Part shown: one piece after another, positions 17,550 to 27,581 of the stretch
Layout of the letters: every line of letters starts with the position of its first letter
How positions within the stretch are numbered: position 1 is the first letter of the stretch
Origin: Roseovarius tolerans
GTDB lineage: Bacteria; Pseudomonadota; Alphaproteobacteria; Rhodobacterales; Rhodobacteraceae
Reading direction: 5' to 3'
DNA: 64,000 nucleotides
Assembly: GCF_900109855.1 (NCBI RefSeq)
Contig: NZ_FOBO01000001.1
Location: forward strand, 248,001 to 312,000
Notes under the pieces: generated by a model
What the model was told of the DNA's origin: nothing
Seen by the model: only the letters and a program-made list of their open reading frames with translations
The model's database searches: none
Translations under genes and position numbers: made by a program

Positions 17550-18104
17550 TCAGCCCTGCTTGGCATCCGCAGGTTTGGCGGCGGGTTGTTGGGCGGGCGT
17601 CGGGGTCTGTGACTGGGTCTGCGCCGGTTTGGCGGCGGATTTGTTGCCCGACAGCGGATCGTCCTGGCGTTGCACAGAACCTTCGAAATGTGCGCCGCTC
17701 TCGATCGCGATGGTCTTGTGGATGATGTCACCCTCGACCCGGGCGGTGGAGGTGAGTCGCACCTTGAGACCACGCACCCGGCCAACGATGCGGCCATTGA
17801 TCACCACGTCATCGGCGATCACCTCGCCCTTGATCGTGGCGCCTTCGCCGATGGTCAGCAGATGCGCGCGGATATCGCCCTCGATCGTGCCTTCGACCTG
17901 GATATCGCCGGTGGTCTTGAGGTTGCCGGTGATGTGCAGGTCGGTCGAGAGAACCGAAGCGGGCGGCTTGGCCTTGGGGGCCTGCGCCTTGAACTCGCCG
18001 GTGCTGCTGTCGGGGCGCGCGCTGTCGAGACGGTTCTCGGAACTTGCCGGTTTGCTCTCGGCCGGTTTTTGCGCTGGTTCGTTGATCTTGCTCTTAGAAA
18101 ACAT
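17550..18104 (-). CDS. Bactofilin family cytoskeletal protein
   Basis: 184 residues. The central region (about 50-150) is the beta-helix bactofilin domain, with the repeating pattern DLHITGNLKTTGDIQVEGTIEGDI ... LTIGEGATIKGEVIADDVVINGRIVG. The N- and C-terminal tails are Pro/Ala/Gln-rich and disordered. Bactofilins self-polymerise without nucleotide at the inner membrane and localise cell-wall enzymes. The gene overlaps the upstream M23 peptidase gene by 11 bases, the classic bactofilin-endopeptidase pairing, so a role in localised wall remodelling is likely. Confidence 0.93.
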   Translation of the reverse strand: MFSKSKINEPAQKPAESKPASSENRLDSARPDSSTGEFKAQAPKAKPPASVLSTDLHITGNLKTTGDIQVEGTIEGDIRAHLLTIGEGATIKGEVIADDVVINGRIVGRVRGLKVRLTSTARVEGDIIHKTIAIESGAHFEGSVQRQDDPLSGNKSAAKPAQTQSQTPTPAQQPAAKPADAKQG

Positions 18105-19413
18105 TTTTCGCTGCCTTGATGTAGGTCATGGGGTTGACGGCCTTGCCGTCCACGCGGACTTCGTAGTGCAGATGGGTGCCGGTGGACCGTCCTGTGTTGC
18201 CCATATCACCAATTCTATCTCCGCGCGAGACCCTTTGACCGGGCTTCACGCGGATTCGGGACATATGGGCATAGCGGGTCTCGATGCCGAAGGCGTGGTC
18301 GATCTTCACGAGGCGACCATAGCCCGACTGCCAGCCCGCGTGACCGACGACACCGTCAGCCGTGGCGTAGATGGGTGTGCCGTGCGGTGCCGCGAAGTCT
18401 GTCCCGGCATGGAGGCGTCCCCACCGCATTCCGTAGCCCGAAGTGAAGCGGAAACCGCTCTTGACGGGCAGGGCGAAGGGGGCCTTTTCGGCAGCGAGCC
18501 GGTAGAGGTTAAGCTGGTCGAGGCGGCCCAGGATGCGGTTGGCGCGTTCGGCGTCGGGTGACAGCGTCTCGCCGCGCGTCGAGAAAGAGGCGGGCATCAG
18601 CGGGCCGCCCTGGCCGGAATAGCCCCGGCGCACCGTGTCGAGCAGCCGGTCGGTATTGAGCCCGGCGGCGCGGAACATCTTGTCGAGCGGTTCGACCGAG
18701 ATCGCCATCGCGTCTTCAAGCTGGCTGAAAATCTGGTCGTTCTGGTCCTGCAAAAGCCGCAACTCATAGGCCATTTCGTCGGCCCGGACGAGCGCCTCCT
18801 GCGCATCGGCGATGGTCTGGTCGCGCGCCTCGGCTGCGTCGGCGAGGGCGGCGGACAGGAAGTTCACCGTGCTGTCACCAGCCGAGTTGCCGTCCTCGCC
18901 GGAGATCTCGGCCCCGCCAGCGTCGAGCGCGTTGGCCAGGCGCTCTGCTTCTTGCTGTGCGTCTTCGCGCTCGGTCATGGTGCGGCGCAGCGTGGCCTGA
19001 ATAACCTCGATGCCGGTTTCAAGCTCCTGCCGCCGGGTTTCGGAGGCGAGAAGTTCGGACTGCATGATGGAAATCTGTTCGAGGGCGAAGCTGAACCGTT
19101 CCTGCGCTGCAAGCGCCTCTTGCGCGCGCTTGTCCCGTTCGTCGGCAAGCGCGTTGAGGCGCATTTCATAGGTCTGCAACTCGCGCTTGGCCTGCTCGCG
19201 GAAATTGCCCGCCCCGATCGAATCCATCACCAGCACCGAGGTCGCGATGATCGCCCATGCGACGATCGCCGCCGCGCCACCGCAGGCAATCAGCTGTGTC
19301 GCGGGACCAAGCCGGATGAAGCGTGTGTCGGTATCGGAACGCAGAAAGACCCGTCTTTCGGGAAAGTAGCGCTCCAGGAGTGAATGAAGTCTTATGCCCA
19401 GTCGTGTTCGCAC
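18094..19413 (-). CDS. M23 family metallopeptidase with coiled-coil (bactofilin partner)
   Basis: 439 residues. A hydrophobic segment near residues 40-65 spans the inner membrane; a long coiled coil follows (about 70-240). The C-terminal lysostaphin-type M23 domain has zinc ligands in HAGTDFAAP and HLHYEV and the intermediate YAHMSRIRVKPGQ. Such proteins cut or regulate cutting of peptidoglycan cross-links in the periplasm. Overlap with the bactofilin gene implies joint expression, as for LmdC-type peptidases and bactofilins in other Proteobacteria. A 180-base gap before it, after the DUF455 gene, presumably holds its promoter. Confidence 0.92.
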   Translation of the reverse strand: MRTRLGIRLHSLLERYFPERRVFLRSDTDTRFIRLGPATQLIACGGAAAIVAWAIIATSVLVMDSIGAGNFREQAKRELQTYEMRLNALADERDKRAQEALAAQERFSFALEQISIMQSELLASETRRQELETGIEVIQATLRRTMTEREDAQQEAERLANALDAGGAEISGEDGNSAGDSTVNFLSAALADAAEARDQTIADAQEALVRADEMAYELRLLQDQNDQIFSQLEDAMAISVEPLDKMFRAAGLNTDRLLDTVRRGYSGQGGPLMPASFSTRGETLSPDAERANRILGRLDQLNLYRLAAEKAPFALPVKSGFRFTSGYGMRWGRLHAGTDFAAPHGTPIYATADGVVGHAGWQSGYGRLVKIDHAFGIETRYAHMSRIRVKPGQRVSRGDRIGDMGNTGRSTGTHLHYEVRVDGKAVNPMTYIKAAKNVF

Positions 19414-19593
19414 GCGGTCTCTGTCCCTAATTGCCCTTCCGGTTCGCGACGTTCTTGTTGCTCGAAAGCGACGCCTTGGGCCACTGCTTAGCCAGTGGGC
19501 TAACCTTGGGCAAGAAATTTGACCAAATCAGGGGGGCATCTGGGCCGTTTCCTGCCAAGTTGGCGGAAAATCGCCTATATTCGGCGGCTTGTC

Positions 19594-20421
19594 TCAACCA
19601 GGCGTTGTGGCGCTCTCGGTCAAAGGCCAGTAGAAGTCCGGCGGTATCCCGGCCTCGGCGCGCTTTTCCTCGTTGAATGGCGGCTTCAGCGCACCGTGGA
19701 AATAGCGCCGGACGAGATCGTGAAACACCTCCTTGGGATCGAGATCGTGGCGGCCGCAGAGGAAATGGAACCACTTGGAGCCATAGGCGACGTGATGGAC
19801 TTCTTCGGCATAGATCACCTGCATCGCCTCGACCGCACGGGTGGCGCCCGCGCGCTCGAAGATGGCGATCATGCCGGGGGTGACGTCGAGACCGCGCGCC
19901 TCGAGCACCATCGGTACCACGGCGAGGCGGCCCATCAGGTCAACGGCGGTATCCTCGGCGGCGCGCCACATGCCCGCATGGGCGGGCAGGGCACCGTAAT
20001 GGCTGCCCATCTCTTCGAGGCAATCGCAGATCAGGTTGAAATGCTTGGATTCCTCATCCGCCGACTTGACCCAGTCATCATAGAATCCAATGGGCATCGG
20101 CGTGTCGGTGTACCGCGCGATGATGTCCCAGTGCAGGTCGACGGCGTTGAGCTCGATATGCGCCACCGCGTGCAACATGGCGATGCGCCCCTTGTCCGAG
20201 CCGGGGCGGCGGCGCGGCACGTCGCGCGGATCAAGCAATTCCGGCCGGTCGGGCCGCGCCGGTTGCGGCGGTGGGGCGGCATGGCCGAGGGGAATGTCCC
20301 GGCCCGCCGCGCGCGCCGCGGCCCAAGAGGCAGCGTGCGTGCGCGACAGGGCGGTCTTTTTGCGACCGTTCTTGGTGCTGAGCACCTCGACCGCCATCTC
20401 TGCAAGGGTCTTGGCGCTCAC
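19594..20421 (-). CDS. Ferritin-like DUF455 family protein
   Basis: About 275 residues starting at GTG 20421, which overlaps the bcp stop codon as GTGA. The core contains ferritin-like diiron motifs in order: LHAVAHIELNAVDLHWD, SADEESKHFNLIC, and YAEEVHHVAYGSKWFHF, giving Glu and His residues able to bind two metals. Members of DUF455 lack a settled function. The in-frame extension to 20481 lies inside bcp and is rejected. Coupling to the thiol peroxidase gene hints at a role in oxidative or iron stress. Confidence 0.87.
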   Translation of the reverse strand: MSAKTLAEMAVEVLSTKNGRKKTALSRTHAASWAAARAAGRDIPLGHAAPPPQPARPDRPELLDPRDVPRRRPGSDKGRIAMLHAVAHIELNAVDLHWDIIARYTDTPMPIGFYDDWVKSADEESKHFNLICDCLEEMGSHYGALPAHAGMWRAAEDTAVDLMGRLAVVPMVLEARGLDVTPGMIAIFERAGATRAVEAMQVIYAEEVHHVAYGSKWFHFLCGRHDLDPKEVFHDLVRRYFHGALKPPFNEEKRAEAGIPPDFYWPLTESATTPG

Positions 20422-20873
20422 AATGTGCGCACCGCGTGGAGCACCTCTTCGGCATGCCCGGGCACCTTCACCTTGCGCCATTCGCGCGCGATGCGGCCCT
20501 CGCCGTCGATCAGGAAGGTCGAGCGTTCGATGCCCATGAATTTCTTGCCATACATGCTCTTTTCCTTCCAGACGCCGAACGCCTCGCAGACCTCGCTTTC
20601 GGCATCCGACAAGAGCGGCACCGTCAGCCCGTGCTTGTCGCGGAATTTGTCGTGGCTGGCAACGCTGTCCTTGGAAATGCCCATGACGACGGCACCTGCG
20701 GCCTCGAACTCGGCGTGCAGGCCGGAAAATCCGACCGCCTCCTTGGTGCAGCCCGAGGTGTCATCGCGCGGATAGAAGAACAGCACCACGGCGCGCGGGC
20801 GCAGGCCGGAGAGGGTCACGCTGTCGCCGCCATCGCGCGGCAGGGTGAAATCGGGGGCGGAGGTGTCGGACAT
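20418..20873 (-). CDS. bcp: Thioredoxin-dependent thiol peroxidase, Bcp/PrxQ-type peroxiredoxin
   Basis: 151 residues with FFYPRDDTSGCTKEA, carrying the peroxidatic cysteine; the motif is PxxxTxxC of AhpC/TSA proteins. The near-adjacent second cysteine of many Bcp proteins is missing (Ala follows TKE), and the only other cysteine is in SEVCEAFGVW, so the resolving residue, if any, is the distal one. It reduces peroxides and lipid hydroperoxides in the cytoplasm. Head of a two-gene unit with the ferritin-like gene. Confidence 0.94.
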   Translation of the reverse strand: MSDTSAPDFTLPRDGGDSVTLSGLRPRAVVLFFYPRDDTSGCTKEAVGFSGLHAEFEAAGAVVMGISKDSVASHDKFRDKHGLTVPLLSDAESEVCEAFGVWKEKSMYGKKFMGIERSTFLIDGEGRIAREWRKVKVPGHAEEVLHAVRTL

Positions 20874-20981
20874 GGGGTTTCCCTTTGATGAAAAATTGTG
20901 AGTTCCATATTAGACCGCAACAGACGAGAATAAAGACATGAGGCAGAGACGGGACGCAGATAAGGTGCCCGACCGAACACT

Positions 20982-23900
20982 ATGAGCGAAACAGAACGGC
21001 CAGAGGACAACACGCCGGGCACGGCGGAGACCCCCGTGCGCGGGCGCGAGGGGCGGCGTGGCCTGTTGCATCATCTTGGCCAGTTCTGTTTCGGCTGTTC
21101 GGTGCTGGCGCTCGTTGTGGTGCTGGCGCTGCTTGCGGTTCTGGCGGCGGGGGTCACGGCCCCGGGCTGGATCAGGGCCGACCTGAGCGACCGGATCAAT
21201 CGTGGCCTGAACGGTTATGTGCTGACTTTCGAGGAACTTGGGCTGAGCCTTGGGCCGGACATGGTGCCGCGCATCGCCTTGCGAGAGGTGTCCTTTGACG
21301 ACGAGAGCGGGCGGCGGCTGGCCGATCTGGCGGCGCTGGAGGTGTCGCTGTCGCGTGGCGCGCTGTTGCAGGGTCAGGTGCGTCCGTCGACCGTGCGGGC
21401 GGATGGCGGGCGGCTGGTGCTGCGCCGCCGCGCCTCGGGCGAGTTGTCGGTGGCGGTCGAGGGGACAGGTGATGCCCTGGAGGGGTCTGTCACCGAACAG
21501 ATCGGCGCGGTTCTGGCGCAGCCGCAGCTGGCCTCGCTGCGCGAGGTGCTGGCGGAAAATCTGAGCCTGCGCTACGAGGATGCGCGCGCGGGCCGGGCGT
21601 GGTCTGCCGATGGCGGCGAATTGCGGCTGAGCCGCGAGGACGATCAGGTCACGCTGCGCGGCAACGTGACGGTGCTGGGCGCGCGCGAATATGCCACCTC
21701 GATCGAGGTGAACTACACCACCGCGATCGGGGCCACGGCGGCGGATTTCGGCGTGCGGTTCGAGGACATGCCGGCCGGCGAGATCGCCGGGCAGTCGCCG
21801 GCGCTTGCCTGGCTTGCAGCACTCGATGCGCCGATCTCGGGGGCGCTGCGGGCGGCGGTTGATGGCGATGGGCGGCTTGGCCCGCTCAATGCAACGCTGC
21901 AGATCGAGGCTGGTGTGCTTCAGCCCAATCCGGCAACCTTGCCGATCCCGTTCGAGGCCGTGCGCAGCTATTTCACCTATGATCCTGCGACGCAGGAAAT
22001 CCGCTTTACCGAATTGTCGGTCGATAGCAGCTGGGGCCGCGCGCGTGCCGAAGGCACGGCGCGACTGGTGGGGATGGAGGATGGCTGGCCCCGCGAATTG
22101 CAGGCGCAGATGGCGTTCGGGGAGATCGTGGCCGATCCGGCAGACGTCTACCCCGAGCCGGTGTCCTTCGAGGGCGCGTCGCTGGACCTGCGTCTGCAAC
22201 TGGAGCCTTTCGTGCTGTCCCTCGGGGCGTTTCGCCTGAATGATCAGGGCAAGACCCTGCGCCTGAACGGTGAGGTCCGTGGCCAGAGCGACGGTTGGGC
22301 GCTGTCGCTGGAGGGGGCGATGGACGCCATCACACCCGAGCGTTTGTTGGCGCTGTGGCCGGAGGCGGTCAAGCCCAAGACCCGTGACTGGATGGTCGAG
22401 AACATCCTCAAGGCCACGCTGAGCGACATTCAACTGGCGCTGCGCGCTGAGGCGGGGGCGCTGCCGGAGGTTTTCCTTGGCTTCGATTTCGAGGATCTGA
22501 GTGCGGTATATGTGCGCGACGTGCCGCCGATCGAGGGGGCCAAGGGCCATGCCTCGATCCATGACAACCGCTTTGTGGTGCATGCCGAGCGCGGCCATGT
22601 CACGGCGGCGCAGGGCGGGCGCATCGACATCTCGGGCACGACCTTTTCGATCCCGGACCTGCGCATCAAGCAAAGCCCCGCACAGGCGCATATGAAGACC
22701 GACAGCACGATCACCGCTGCGCTGTCGCTGCTCGATGCGCCGCCGTTCCGCTTTTTGACGAAGGCGGGGCAGGCGGTCACGCTGGCCGATGGGCGCGCGC
22801 GATTGGACGGCGATCTCAACTTTCTGCTCAAGGATCAGCTGATGCCCGAGGAAGTCGCCTTCGAGGCGCAGGGTGTGTTGCGCGACGTACGCTCGGAGAC
22901 GTTGGTCGAGGGGCGCTTGCTGACGGCGAGTGTGCTGGAGGTCGAGGCCAGCAACGAGCGTATTCAGATCGGCGGGGAAGCGCGGATCGGTGCCGTGCCG
23001 CTTTCGGGGGACTGGAGCATGGCGCTCGGCCCGAACACGGGCGGCGAGAGCCGGGTGCGCGGGCAGATCGAACTGTCGGAACGGTTTGTCGATGAGTTCG
23101 AGATCGGATTGCCGCCCGGCAGCCTGTCGGGGGCCGGGTGGGGCGAGATCGAGATCGGCTTTGGCAAGGACAATCCGGGGCAATTCGCACTGACCTCGGA
23201 CCTTGCGGGAATTGGCCTGCGCATCCCGCAGCTTGGCTGGTCGCTCAGTCAGGGCGGCACCGGGCGGCTGGATGTGACCGGGCAATTGGGCCGCCCCGGT
23301 CAGCCGCCCCGGATCGACGGGGTGAGCGTCTCTGCGGCAGGGTTGCGCGCAACGGGGTCGGTCACGATCAATCCGCAAGGCGGGTTGGAGCGGGCCGATT
23401 TCACCAGCGTCGAGATCGGCGATTGGCTGAATGCGCCGGTGTCGCTGATCGGGCGCGGGCCGGGGGCTGTGCCCCGGATCGAGGTGGCGGGCGGTCAGGT
23501 CGATCTGCGGCAGACCTCGCTCATGGGTGAAGGTGGTGGCGCGGGCGGCGGTGGTCCGGTCACCCTCCGGCTCGACCGGTTGCAGGTGTCGGACACGCTC
23601 GCCCTGACGCAGTTTCGCGGGGATCTGAACACGGCAGGCGGCACCAAGGGCAGTTTTACCGGGCAGCTCAACGGAATAACGCCGATCACCGGCGACGTGG
23701 TGCCGATGCAGGGGCGCAGCGCGTTTCGCATTCGCAGCGACGATGCCGGGCGGGTGCTGGCGGCGGCGGGGCTGCTCAAGCAGGCACGCGAGGGCACGAT
23801 GGAACTGATCCTGACCCCCGCGCCCGAGCCGGGCAGTTATGATGGCGTTCTGGCGATCCAGCAATTGCGCGTAAGAGAGGCCCCGGCGCTCGCCGCGCTT

Positions 23901-24371
23901 TTGAACACGATCAGCGTCGTTGGCCTGTTGGAACAGTTCTCCGGTCAGGGCCTGCATTTCGGCAGCGTCGATGCGCGCTTTCGCCTGACGCCTACGCGGC
24001 TGACGCTGCTTGAGGCGAGTGCTGTCGGGGCGTCGGTGGGCATTTCGATGGACGGGTTCTACAATCTGGCGAGCAAGCGGATGGACATGCAGGGCGTGAT
24101 CTCGCCGGTCTATGTGCTGAATGCCATCGGCGAGGTCTTTACCCGCCCCGGCGAGGGGCTTATCGGGTTCAATTATACGCTCAAAGGACCCGCCGCGAAC
24201 CCGGATGTCGGGGTCAATCCTCTGTCTGCCCTGACGCCGGGTTTCCTGCGCGAGATGTTCCGCAGGCCTGCGCCGACGGTCGACGGCGGCGGTCCTCCTG
24301 CCACGTCGCGGCAATCGGGACAGGGTGAGTCCGAGAATCGAGCACCGATCTACGATAGAAATGACCGATGA
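20982..24371 (+). CDS. AsmA-like C-terminal domain protein (YhdP/TamB-type, DUF3971)
   Basis: 1129 residues. After a short cytoplasmic tail there is one membrane segment (about residues 36-60, [16 protein letters not shown]) and then a very long beta-rich periplasmic region, ending in an AsmA-like C-terminal domain ([43 protein letters not shown]). Large AsmA-clan proteins are bridge-like carriers that move phospholipid between inner and outer membranes. The stop codon overlaps the queA start (ATGA). A 1134-residue antisense frame is a coding shadow. Membership of the clan is clear; the lipid-transport role is inferred from relatives. Confidence 0.9.
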   Translation: MSETERPEDNTPGTAETPVRGREGRRGLLHHLGQFCFGCSVLALVVVLALLAVLAAGVTAPGWIRADLSDRINRGLNGYVLTFEELGLSLGPDMVPRIALREVSFDDESGRRLADLAALEVSLSRGALLQGQVRPSTVRADGGRLVLRRRASGELSVAVEGTGDALEGSVTEQIGAVLAQPQLASLREVLAENLSLRYEDARAGRAWSADGGELRLSREDDQVTLRGNVTVLGAREYATSIEVNYTTAIGATAADFGVRFEDMPAGEIAGQSPALAWLAALDAPISGALRAAVDGDGRLGPLNATLQIEAGVLQPNPATLPIPFEAVRSYFTYDPATQEIRFTELSVDSSWGRARAEGTARLVGMEDGWPRELQAQMAFGEIVADPADVYPEPVSFEGASLDLRLQLEPFVLSLGAFRLNDQGKTLRLNGEVRGQSDGWALSLEGAMDAITPERLLALWPEAVKPKTRDWMVENILKATLSDIQLALRAEAGALPEVFLGFDFEDLSAVYVRDVPPIEGAKGHASIHDNRFVVHAERGHVTAAQGGRIDISGTTFSIPDLRIKQSPAQAHMKTDSTITAALSLLDAPPFRFLTKAGQAVTLADGRARLDGDLNFLLKDQLMPEEVAFEAQGVLRDVRSETLVEGRLLTASVLEVEASNERIQIGGEARIGAVPLSGDWSMALGPNTGGESRVRGQIELSERFVDEFEIGLPPGSLSGAGWGEIEIGFGKDNPGQFALTSDLAGIGLRIPQLGWSLSQGGTGRLDVTGQLGRPGQPPRIDGVSVSAAGLRATGSVTINPQGGLERADFTSVEIGDWLNAPVSLIGRGPGAVPRIEVAGGQVDLRQTSLMGEGGGAGGGGPVTLRLDRLQVSDTLALTQFRGDLNTAGGTKGSFTGQLNGITPITGDVVPMQGRSAFRIRSDDAGRVLAAAGLLKQAREGTMELILTPAPEPGSYDGVLAIQQLRVREAPALAALLNTISVVGLLEQFSGQGLHFGSVDARFRLTPTRLTLLEASAVGASVGISMDGFYNLASKRMDMQGVISPVYVLNAIGEVFTRPGEGLIGFNYTLKGPAANPDVGVNPLSALTPGFLREMFRRPAPTVDGGGPPATSRQSGQGESENRAPIYDRNDR

Positions 24372-25456
24372 AACTGACAGATTTCGACTTTGACCTGCCG
24401 CAGACGCTGATCGCTACACGGCCCGCGCGCCCGCGCCGATCGGCGCGGCTATTGGTGGCGCAGGGGGAGGTCATCCATGATGCCCGCGTGACCGATTTGG
24501 GTCACTTGTTGCAGCCGGGGGACCGGCTGGTGCTTAACGATACCAAGGTGATCCCGGCACGGCTGAGCGGCAGGCGGCATCGCCATGGCGCACCGGGCGA
24601 AGGTGCCGCGAAGATCGAGGTGACGCTGCTGGAGCCGGGCGCGGACGGCACATGGTCTGCATTGATCAAGCCGCTCAGGAAGGTGCGCGAGGGCGAGGAC
24701 ATCGTGTTTTCAGATGCGCTCTCGGCGGTGCTCGTGGCCAAGGGCGAGGGGCAGGGGCGGCTGCGCTTCAACCTGACGGGCGATGATTTCGACGCGGCGC
24801 TCGATGCCGCAGGCGCCATGCCGTTGCCGCCCTATATCGCCGCCAAGCGGCCGGCGGATGCACAGGATCGCGAGGATTATCAGACGGTCTGGGCGCGCAA
24901 CGCGGGGGCAGTGGCCGCGCCAACGGCGTCGCTGCATTTCGACGAGGTCGTGCTGGACGACCTGCGGGCCCGGGGGGTGACCTTCACCCATGTGACGCTG
25001 CATGTGGGGGCGGGCACCTTTTTGCCGGTGAAGGTCGAGGACGTCACCAGCCACAAGATGCATGCCGAGTGGGGCGAGGTGAGCGCGCAGGCCGCCGCCG
25101 AGATTGCCGAAACGCGGGCGGCGGGCGGGCGGATCATCCCGGTGGGCACAACCGCCCTGCGCCTGATCGAGACGGCGGCGCGCGCCACTGGCGAGATCGT
25201 ACCGTGGCAGGGCGACACCGATATCTTTATCTATCCGGGGTTCGAGTTCCGAGTCACCGATGCGCTGATGACCAATTTCCACCTGCCCAAGTCGACGCTG
25301 ATGATGCTGGTTTCGGCGCTTATGGGGCAGGACGAAATCCGGCGTATCTACGCGCATGCCGTGGCGCAGGGCTATCGCTTCTTTTCCTATGGTGATGCTT
25401 CGCTGTTGATACCGGCACCAAACCCTGACAGGCGAGATACGAGCGCGACAGATTGA
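24368..25456 (+). CDS. queA: S-adenosylmethionine:tRNA ribosyltransferase-isomerase
   Basis: 362 residues with family landmarks [69 protein letters not shown] and [23 protein letters not shown]. QueA moves the ribosyl group of SAM onto preQ1 in tRNA, forming epoxyqueuosine. The start overlaps the AsmA-like stop by ATGA, suggesting coupling. The preceding enzyme of the pathway, tgt, is also in this window, but 19 kb away and not in the same operon. Confidence 0.97.
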   Translation: MKLTDFDFDLPQTLIATRPARPRRSARLLVAQGEVIHDARVTDLGHLLQPGDRLVLNDTKVIPARLSGRRHRHGAPGEGAAKIEVTLLEPGADGTWSALIKPLRKVREGEDIVFSDALSAVLVAKGEGQGRLRFNLTGDDFDAALDAAGAMPLPPYIAAKRPADAQDREDYQTVWARNAGAVAAPTASLHFDEVVLDDLRARGVTFTHVTLHVGAGTFLPVKVEDVTSHKMHAEWGEVSAQAAAEIAETRAAGGRIIPVGTTALRLIETAARATGEIVPWQGDTDIFIYPGFEFRVTDALMTNFHLPKSTLMMLVSALMGQDEIRRIYAHAVAQGYRFFSYGDASLLIPAPNPDRRDTSATD

Positions 25457-25523
25457 GTCGCGATTGACGCAGACGCGCGCGCCCGGGCTTTGCGAGGCTG
25501 GGGTGGGTTGACGGAGAGACGTG

Positions 25524-26777
25524 ATGTTTCAGGTATTGTCGGGGGCTTGGGCGCTGCTTTTGGGCATGATGCTGCTGCAAGTCGGCAATGGCATGCAGGG
25601 CACGCTTCTGGGTATTCGCGGCGCGCTTGAAGGGTTCTCGACCTTCGAGATGTCGGTCGTCATGTCGTCCTATTTCGTCGGCTTCCTGTTCGGATCGCGC
25701 ATGGCCCCCGAGATGATCCGCCGGGTCGGACATGTGCGGGTCTTCGCAGCACTCGGCTCGATGATTTCGGCGGTGCTGATCCTTTATCCGACCGTGACGG
25801 AGCCCTGGGCCTGGTCGATTGGCCGGGTGCTGATCGGATTTTGTTTCTCGGGCGTCTATGTCACGGCGGAAAGCTGGCTCAACAATTCGGCGACCAATGC
25901 GATGCGCGGCAAGGCGCTGTCGCTCTACATGATGGTGCAGATGGTCGGCATCGTCTCGGCGCAGGCGATCATGGTTCTGGCGGACCCGTCGGGCTATGTG
26001 CTTTTCGTGATTCCGTCGGTCCTCGTCTCGCTTGCCTTCGCGCCGATCCTGCTGTCGGTCAGCCCGACGCCCGCCTTTGGCACGACCAAGCCGCTGTCGC
26101 TGCGGCAGATCATGAAAATCTCGCCACTGGGCTGCGTCGGTATGCTGCTCACCGGGGGAGTGTTCGCGGCGCAATTCGGCATGGCGGCGGTCTACGGGGC
26201 CGAGGCGGGGCTGAGCGTGCCGCAGATCTCGGCATTTGTCGCTGCGTTCTACGTGGCGGCGGTGGTGGCGCAGTATCCAATTGGCTGGATGTCGGACCGG
26301 ATGGACCGCCGCAAGCTGATTGCGGGTGTGTCGCTGATCACCGGGGGCGGCGCGCTTGTCGGCATGATGTTTGGCGACAACTACTGGTTTTTGATCTTGG
26401 CCGCAGTTCTGGTGGGGGGCACCTCGAATCCGATCTATTCGCTGCTGATTGCCTATACCAACGATTTTCTGGAGCATGACGACATGGCGGCTGCGGCAGG
26501 CGGCATGGTCTTTATCAACGGGCTTGGCGCGATTGCCGGGCCGCTGATCGTCGGCTGGATGATGGGCGTGATTGGGCCGGGGGGCTATTTCCTCTATATC
26601 GCGGTCCTGATGTTCGCGCTGGTGGGCTATGCGATCTACCGGATGACACAGCGCGCGGCACCGTCAATGCAGCAGACCGATAGCTACCAGCCGGTTTCCC
26701 CGGAGTCGTCACCAATGGCCGTCGAATATGCGCAAGAAGTCGCCATCGAGAGCGCGCAGGACGAAAATCAGGGGTAA
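25524..26777 (+). CDS. MFS transporter (YcaD-like)
   Basis: About 417 residues with twelve predicted hydrophobic segments and the MFS loop motif WMSDRMDRRKL between helices 8 and 9; the N-terminal half includes GSRMAPEMIRRVGHVRVF. A polar C-terminal tail of about 45 residues follows the last helix. The substrate cannot be predicted. GTG 25521 and ATG 25524 are adjacent possible starts; GGAGAG (25513) favours either. Next to queA but with its own 67-base gap. Confidence 0.88.
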   Translation: MFQVLSGAWALLLGMMLLQVGNGMQGTLLGIRGALEGFSTFEMSVVMSSYFVGFLFGSRMAPEMIRRVGHVRVFAALGSMISAVLILYPTVTEPWAWSIGRVLIGFCFSGVYVTAESWLNNSATNAMRGKALSLYMMVQMVGIVSAQAIMVLADPSGYVLFVIPSVLVSLAFAPILLSVSPTPAFGTTKPLSLRQIMKISPLGCVGMLLTGGVFAAQFGMAAVYGAEAGLSVPQISAFVAAFYVAAVVAQYPIGWMSDRMDRRKLIAGVSLITGGGALVGMMFGDNYWFLILAAVLVGGTSNPIYSLLIAYTNDFLEHDDMAAAAGGMVFINGLGAIAGPLIVGWMMGVIGPGGYFLYIAVLMFALVGYAIYRMTQRAAPSMQQTDSYQPVSPESSPMAVEYAQEVAIESAQDENQG

Positions 26778-26824
26778 TCCGGTGTTTATGTCCCTCTTGA
26801 AGTATTATTTTACTGTGAAAATAC

Positions 26825-26842
26825 CGTTAACTCGCGTTAACG
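26825..26842. promoter_or_regulatory. GTTAAC palindromic pair upstream of DUF924
   Basis: CGTTAAC (26825-26831), TCGC, GTTAACG (26836-26842) form a perfect inverted repeat. The two TTAA cores are six bases apart, close to the CtrA pattern TTAA-N7-TTAA but one base short. It lies 36 bases before the 26878 start codon. Confidence 0.45.
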
Positions 26843-26877
26843 TCATCTTATTGTCATAGGGGAATGAGGAGAGTCCT

Positions 26878-27456
26878 ATGGTTTCGCCCGAAGATGTTCT
26901 TGGGTTCTGGTTGGACGAGGTGGGTCCGCAAGGGTGGTACAAGGCGTCCGATACATTGGACGACACCGTGCGAAAGCGATTCCAGAGTGGTTGGGAAAAC
27001 GCCCGCGCGGGGGCTTACAGCCTCTGGCTGACCTATCCTACCGGCACGCTGGCCTATGTCATCCTGACCGATCAGTTTCCGCGCAACATGTTCCGCAATG
27101 AGGCACGGGCCTTTGCCACCGACAAGGTGGCGCTTGCGGCGGCGAAGGTGGCGATCAACCGGGGCTGGGATCTCAAGATCGATGAACCGGCGCGACAGTT
27201 CTTCTACCTGCCTCTGATGCATTCCGAGAACCTGTGTGATCAGGAACGCTGCGTGCGACTTATCTGCGAGCGGATGCCGGAGCACGGCCCCGAGAACATG
27301 ACGCATGCGCGCGCGCATCGCGAAGTGATCCGCCAATTCGGACGCTTTCCCTATCGCAACGAGGCTTTGTCGCGTCCCTCCACCGCGCTGGAGCGTGCCT
27401 TCGAGGCCGAAGGCGGATATGGGGCCACGCTGCGTCAGGTCATGGCGGCGGCCTGA
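26878..27456 (+). CDS. DUF924 family protein
   Basis: 192 residues. EDVLGFWLDEVGPQGWYKASDTLDDTVRKRF at the start, then LAYVILTDQFPRNMFRNEARAFATDKVAL and FFYLPLMHSENLCDQERCV, are the conserved blocks of DUF924, an all-helical TPR-like fold of unknown function. The gene stands alone between the MFS transporter and lpdA. The upstream ribosome site AATGAGGAGAG is strong, and a GTTAAC palindrome lies in its promoter region. Confidence 0.9.
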   Translation: MVSPEDVLGFWLDEVGPQGWYKASDTLDDTVRKRFQSGWENARAGAYSLWLTYPTGTLAYVILTDQFPRNMFRNEARAFATDKVALAAAKVAINRGWDLKIDEPARQFFYLPLMHSENLCDQERCVRLICERMPEHGPENMTHARAHREVIRQFGRFPYRNEALSRPSTALERAFEAEGGYGATLRQVMAAA

Positions 27457-27581
27457 AGCCGATCTTTAAGCCAGACAAAACAGGCGTCTGCCGGGTGTTT
27501 GCGCAACCGGCGTGCTTTGGCGCGTTGTCGTCATTCCAAAAATAGTTTAATACCAAACTAAATTTGCAAGCGGAGGGCCAT

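Noticed and set aside
17521-18561. 346-residue plus-strand frame over bactofilin and the M23 gene
   Set aside because: Runs through a strong terminator region and two clear minus-strand genes.
20910-24314. 1134-residue open frame antisense to the AsmA-like gene
   Set aside because: The sequence is His/Arg/Gln-rich low complexity with no domain, exactly opposite a well-supported protein; long antisense frames are common in GC-rich genomes.
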